Of a stretch of 64,000 nucleotides of DNA, positions 62,335 to 64,000 are shown one piece after another. The DNA lies in contig VBAR01000001.1 in NCBI GenBank assembly GCA_005882315.1, positions 631,736-695,735 of the forward strand, written 5' to 3'. Source of the stretch: Bacteroidota bacterium (GTDB lineage Bacteria; Bacteroidota; Bacteroidia; Chitinophagales; Chitinophagaceae). The position numbers were made by a program, and so were the translations under genes. The first letter of the stretch is position 1. Each line of letters starts with the position of its first letter. The notes under the pieces are model-generated. The model saw only the letters and a program-made list of their open reading frames with translations, was not told the DNA's origin and ran no database searches.

Positions 62335-64000
62335 ATGAAAAAAATTTTACTCAATCCGTTTATTTTATTCAGAAATAAATTTCGAATCTATTCGCTGGTT
62401 ATTTTATTTATTACAATAACTCTTCCTTCGATATCTTTTTCTCAATGTCCCGGCGGTTACACTTCAGCGACTATCAACTGGGACAATCTTGATTACCTCC
62501 ATAGTTTCGGAGTATATGGTTTAAATAATATTTCTACCATGCAGCCTAATGTTACTGCAGCTATGAGGCAAACTCAAAAATTTACTATTGGAACAAACCA
62601 GCTTACTATAAATACATTAATGAATGTGAAAAACTTGGCCTCTCTTTCCGGGGATGTAACTTCACACACAGGAGATGTACCAGGTTTCACCGGTGCTGAT
62701 ATTGATTATATACCGACTGCCGGTCAAACTCTCACGATGACTTTTTTGAACGAAGTACAAAATGCAAGTTTCACATTGTATGATATTGATAAAAGCGCTG
62801 TTTTTACAATTACAGCAAGTGGGGCAAGTGGAGCACAATCAGTAGCTGCTGCTACTTATGCTACCAGTGGTGCGTCGATAATTACAATAGGGGCAAATCC
62901 ATTGTCAAGAACATTAACCGCAACTAGTACGGGATTATCATCACCTGATAATAGGGGAACTGCAACCATTACTGTTGGAGGTCCTGTAAAAACAATTATT
63001 ATTACCATTACAACATTAGGAACTGATGCAGAATTTTTTCTTTCAGACATTACAGCCTGCATAGCTGAGGCTGGTTTTCCAACAGATTATTATAAACCTT
63101 ATACCGAGCCTTTCACAGGACAACCTTCTTATTTTCTTGCAAACCCGCAAAACCTTCATGTGTATATGGTGAATGCAAATACTGGCGTAGCTGAATATAT
63201 TTTTTCAGACCCCGGCACAACAGGCACAAAAATGAACGCTTTTGCTTACGACCCAGTGAATAAATGGTTATACTATGTGATGGATAATTATCCTGTTGCA
63301 GGTGGTGGTCCTGACTTTAATAAAGCTTTAAAGAAATATGATTTCAATACAGAGACTATCAGTACTGTATTATCCGATATCACAACGCTGAACATACCTA
63401 CATTTGAACAGGGTGTAGAATTTGCAGGTGCAGCATTTTACAATGGTTCATTATACCTGGGTTTAGAAGGTACTGACGGTGCTTTTTTCACTACCAATGT
63501 TGAATCTTTTGTTTGGAAAATAGATTTTAATGCTGCTGGTGTTCCAATAAACGCTGCGCAGGCTTTTGCTTTACCTGGTGATGATGGAGTTGGAAATCCA
63601 ACTCATGACTGGGGTGATTTTGCAATTAAAGATGGAATAATGATAACCCATGCTACGGGTTTAACCTCCGGCAATAACAGGTATGTACATTTTAATATGC
63701 AAACCGGTGCAAGCACTACCTATGCGGGTAATGCTGAAAGCGCAGGCCAGATAGGTCAAACATGGGATGGAGCTATTTACAGAGTAAAGAATCATGTTGC
63801 CATATATAATAATAACGGAACAATCGGAACACAAACTTTAATAACTACAACATCATGCTCTCCAGCATGGATCCCTAATGCAGGTGATGCATCAGATCCT
63901 TTTAAACCAAAATGCGATTTTGGAGATGCCCCTGCCACTTATGATCCTGTTGCACTTTCACCTGCAGTTCACCAAAAGCATTGCAATAATGATCTATTAA
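62335..64000 (+). CDS. Large secreted protein, 3' part outside the window
   Basis: An open frame of 555 complete codons that runs off the window. A signal peptide (KFRIYSLVILFITITLPSISFSQ) is preceded by an N-terminal stretch, MKKILLNPFILFRN. An N-terminal beta domain follows (about 40-240; FLNEVQNASFTLYDIDKSAVFTI, TIIITITTLGTDAEFFLSDITAC). Then comes a propeller-like region with NPQNLHVYMVNANTGVAEYIF and FAYDPVNKWLYYVMDNY. The last visible motif, CDFGDAPATYDP, is the typical lead-in to a GEVED-type domain, usually found in very long T9SS or adhesin proteins. A sorting domain is expected beyond the edge but is not seen. Confidence 0.75.
   Translation, partial: MKKILLNPFILFRNKFRIYSLVILFITITLPSISFSQCPGGYTSATINWDNLDYLHSFGVYGLNNISTMQPNVTAAMRQTQKFTIGTNQLTINTLMNVKNLASLSGDVTSHTGDVPGFTGADIDYIPTAGQTLTMTFLNEVQNASFTLYDIDKSAVFTITASGASGAQSVAAATYATSGASIITIGANPLSRTLTATSTGLSSPDNRGTATITVGGPVKTIIITITTLGTDAEFFLSDITACIAEAGFPTDYYKPYTEPFTGQPSYFLANPQNLHVYMVNANTGVAEYIFSDPGTTGTKMNAFAYDPVNKWLYYVMDNYPVAGGGPDFNKALKKYDFNTETISTVLSDITTLNIPTFEQGVEFAGAAFYNGSLYLGLEGTDGAFFTTNVESFVWKIDFNAAGVPINAAQAFALPGDDGVGNPTHDWGDFAIKDGIMITHATGLTSGNNRYVHFNMQTGASTTYAGNAESAGQIGQTWDGAIYRVKNHVAIYNNNGTIGTQTLITTTSCSPAWIPNAGDASDPFKPKCDFGDAPATYDPVALSPAVHQKHCNNDLL

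Overview
The window reads as chromosome of a Bacteroidota bacterium, most likely family Chitinophagaceae. Evidence: AT-rich DNA, TTTG/TAnnTTTG promoters, a bamD-rpoZ-coaBC operon, an ftsX-DUF3098-uppP run, an RprY-like regulator, and at least six very long secreted proteins ending in type IX secretion (T9SS) sorting domains. There is no rRNA, tRNA, CRISPR array, phage or classical IS element.

Layout. 1-6.8 kb: envelope and core genes (coaBC, rpoZ, bamD, an OmpA-type protein, polyprenyl synthase, recJ). 6.9-13.4 kb: a 2162-residue T9SS protein with an embedded PHP-type metallohydrolase. 13.4-20.4 kb: beta-barrel protein, a frameshifted HerA-like ATPase gene, an NTF2-like protein, a GroES-like protein, a response regulator, ruvB and an M23 peptidase. 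20.4-27.8 kb: a 2463-residue M36 metalloprotease with four P-type domains. 28.3-42.3 kb: leuS, ftsX, DUF3098, uppP, an MFS permease, an MBL hydrolase, a flippase-like protein, ruvC, an M20 peptidase, a GxxExxY gene, a HIT protein and greA. 42.7-46.5 kb: TonB receptor, 2-hydroxyacid dehydrogenase, rsmA. 46.6-59.8 kb: a block of secreted proteins including two sorbosone/glucose dehydrogenase-type proteins. 60-64 kb: pdxA and two further secreted proteins, the last cut by the window edge.

The most unusual content lies in small repeats. At 40.7-41.3 kb a GxxExxY (PD-(D/E)XK-type) gene sits between terminal inverted repeats. Next to it is a 66-bp gene-less derivative with the same kind of ends, which supplies the C-terminus and stop codon of the neighbouring HIT gene. 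Several other short repeat families lie between housekeeping genes at 32-34.5 kb and 41.7-41.9 kb, and one (four copies of a heptamer) lies in frame inside leuS. Other points are a terminator-like hairpin in the greA leader, a ruvC gene without an ATG/GTG/TTG start, and a frameshift in the HerA-like ATPase gene.

Genes that plausibly work together: bamD and the OmpA-type protein in the outer membrane; polyprenyl synthase and uppP in the lipid-carrier cycle; ruvB, ruvC and recJ in recombination; and the T9SS cargo as surface or extracellular enzymes for polymer use. All functions are inferred from motifs read by eye; no database search was run.
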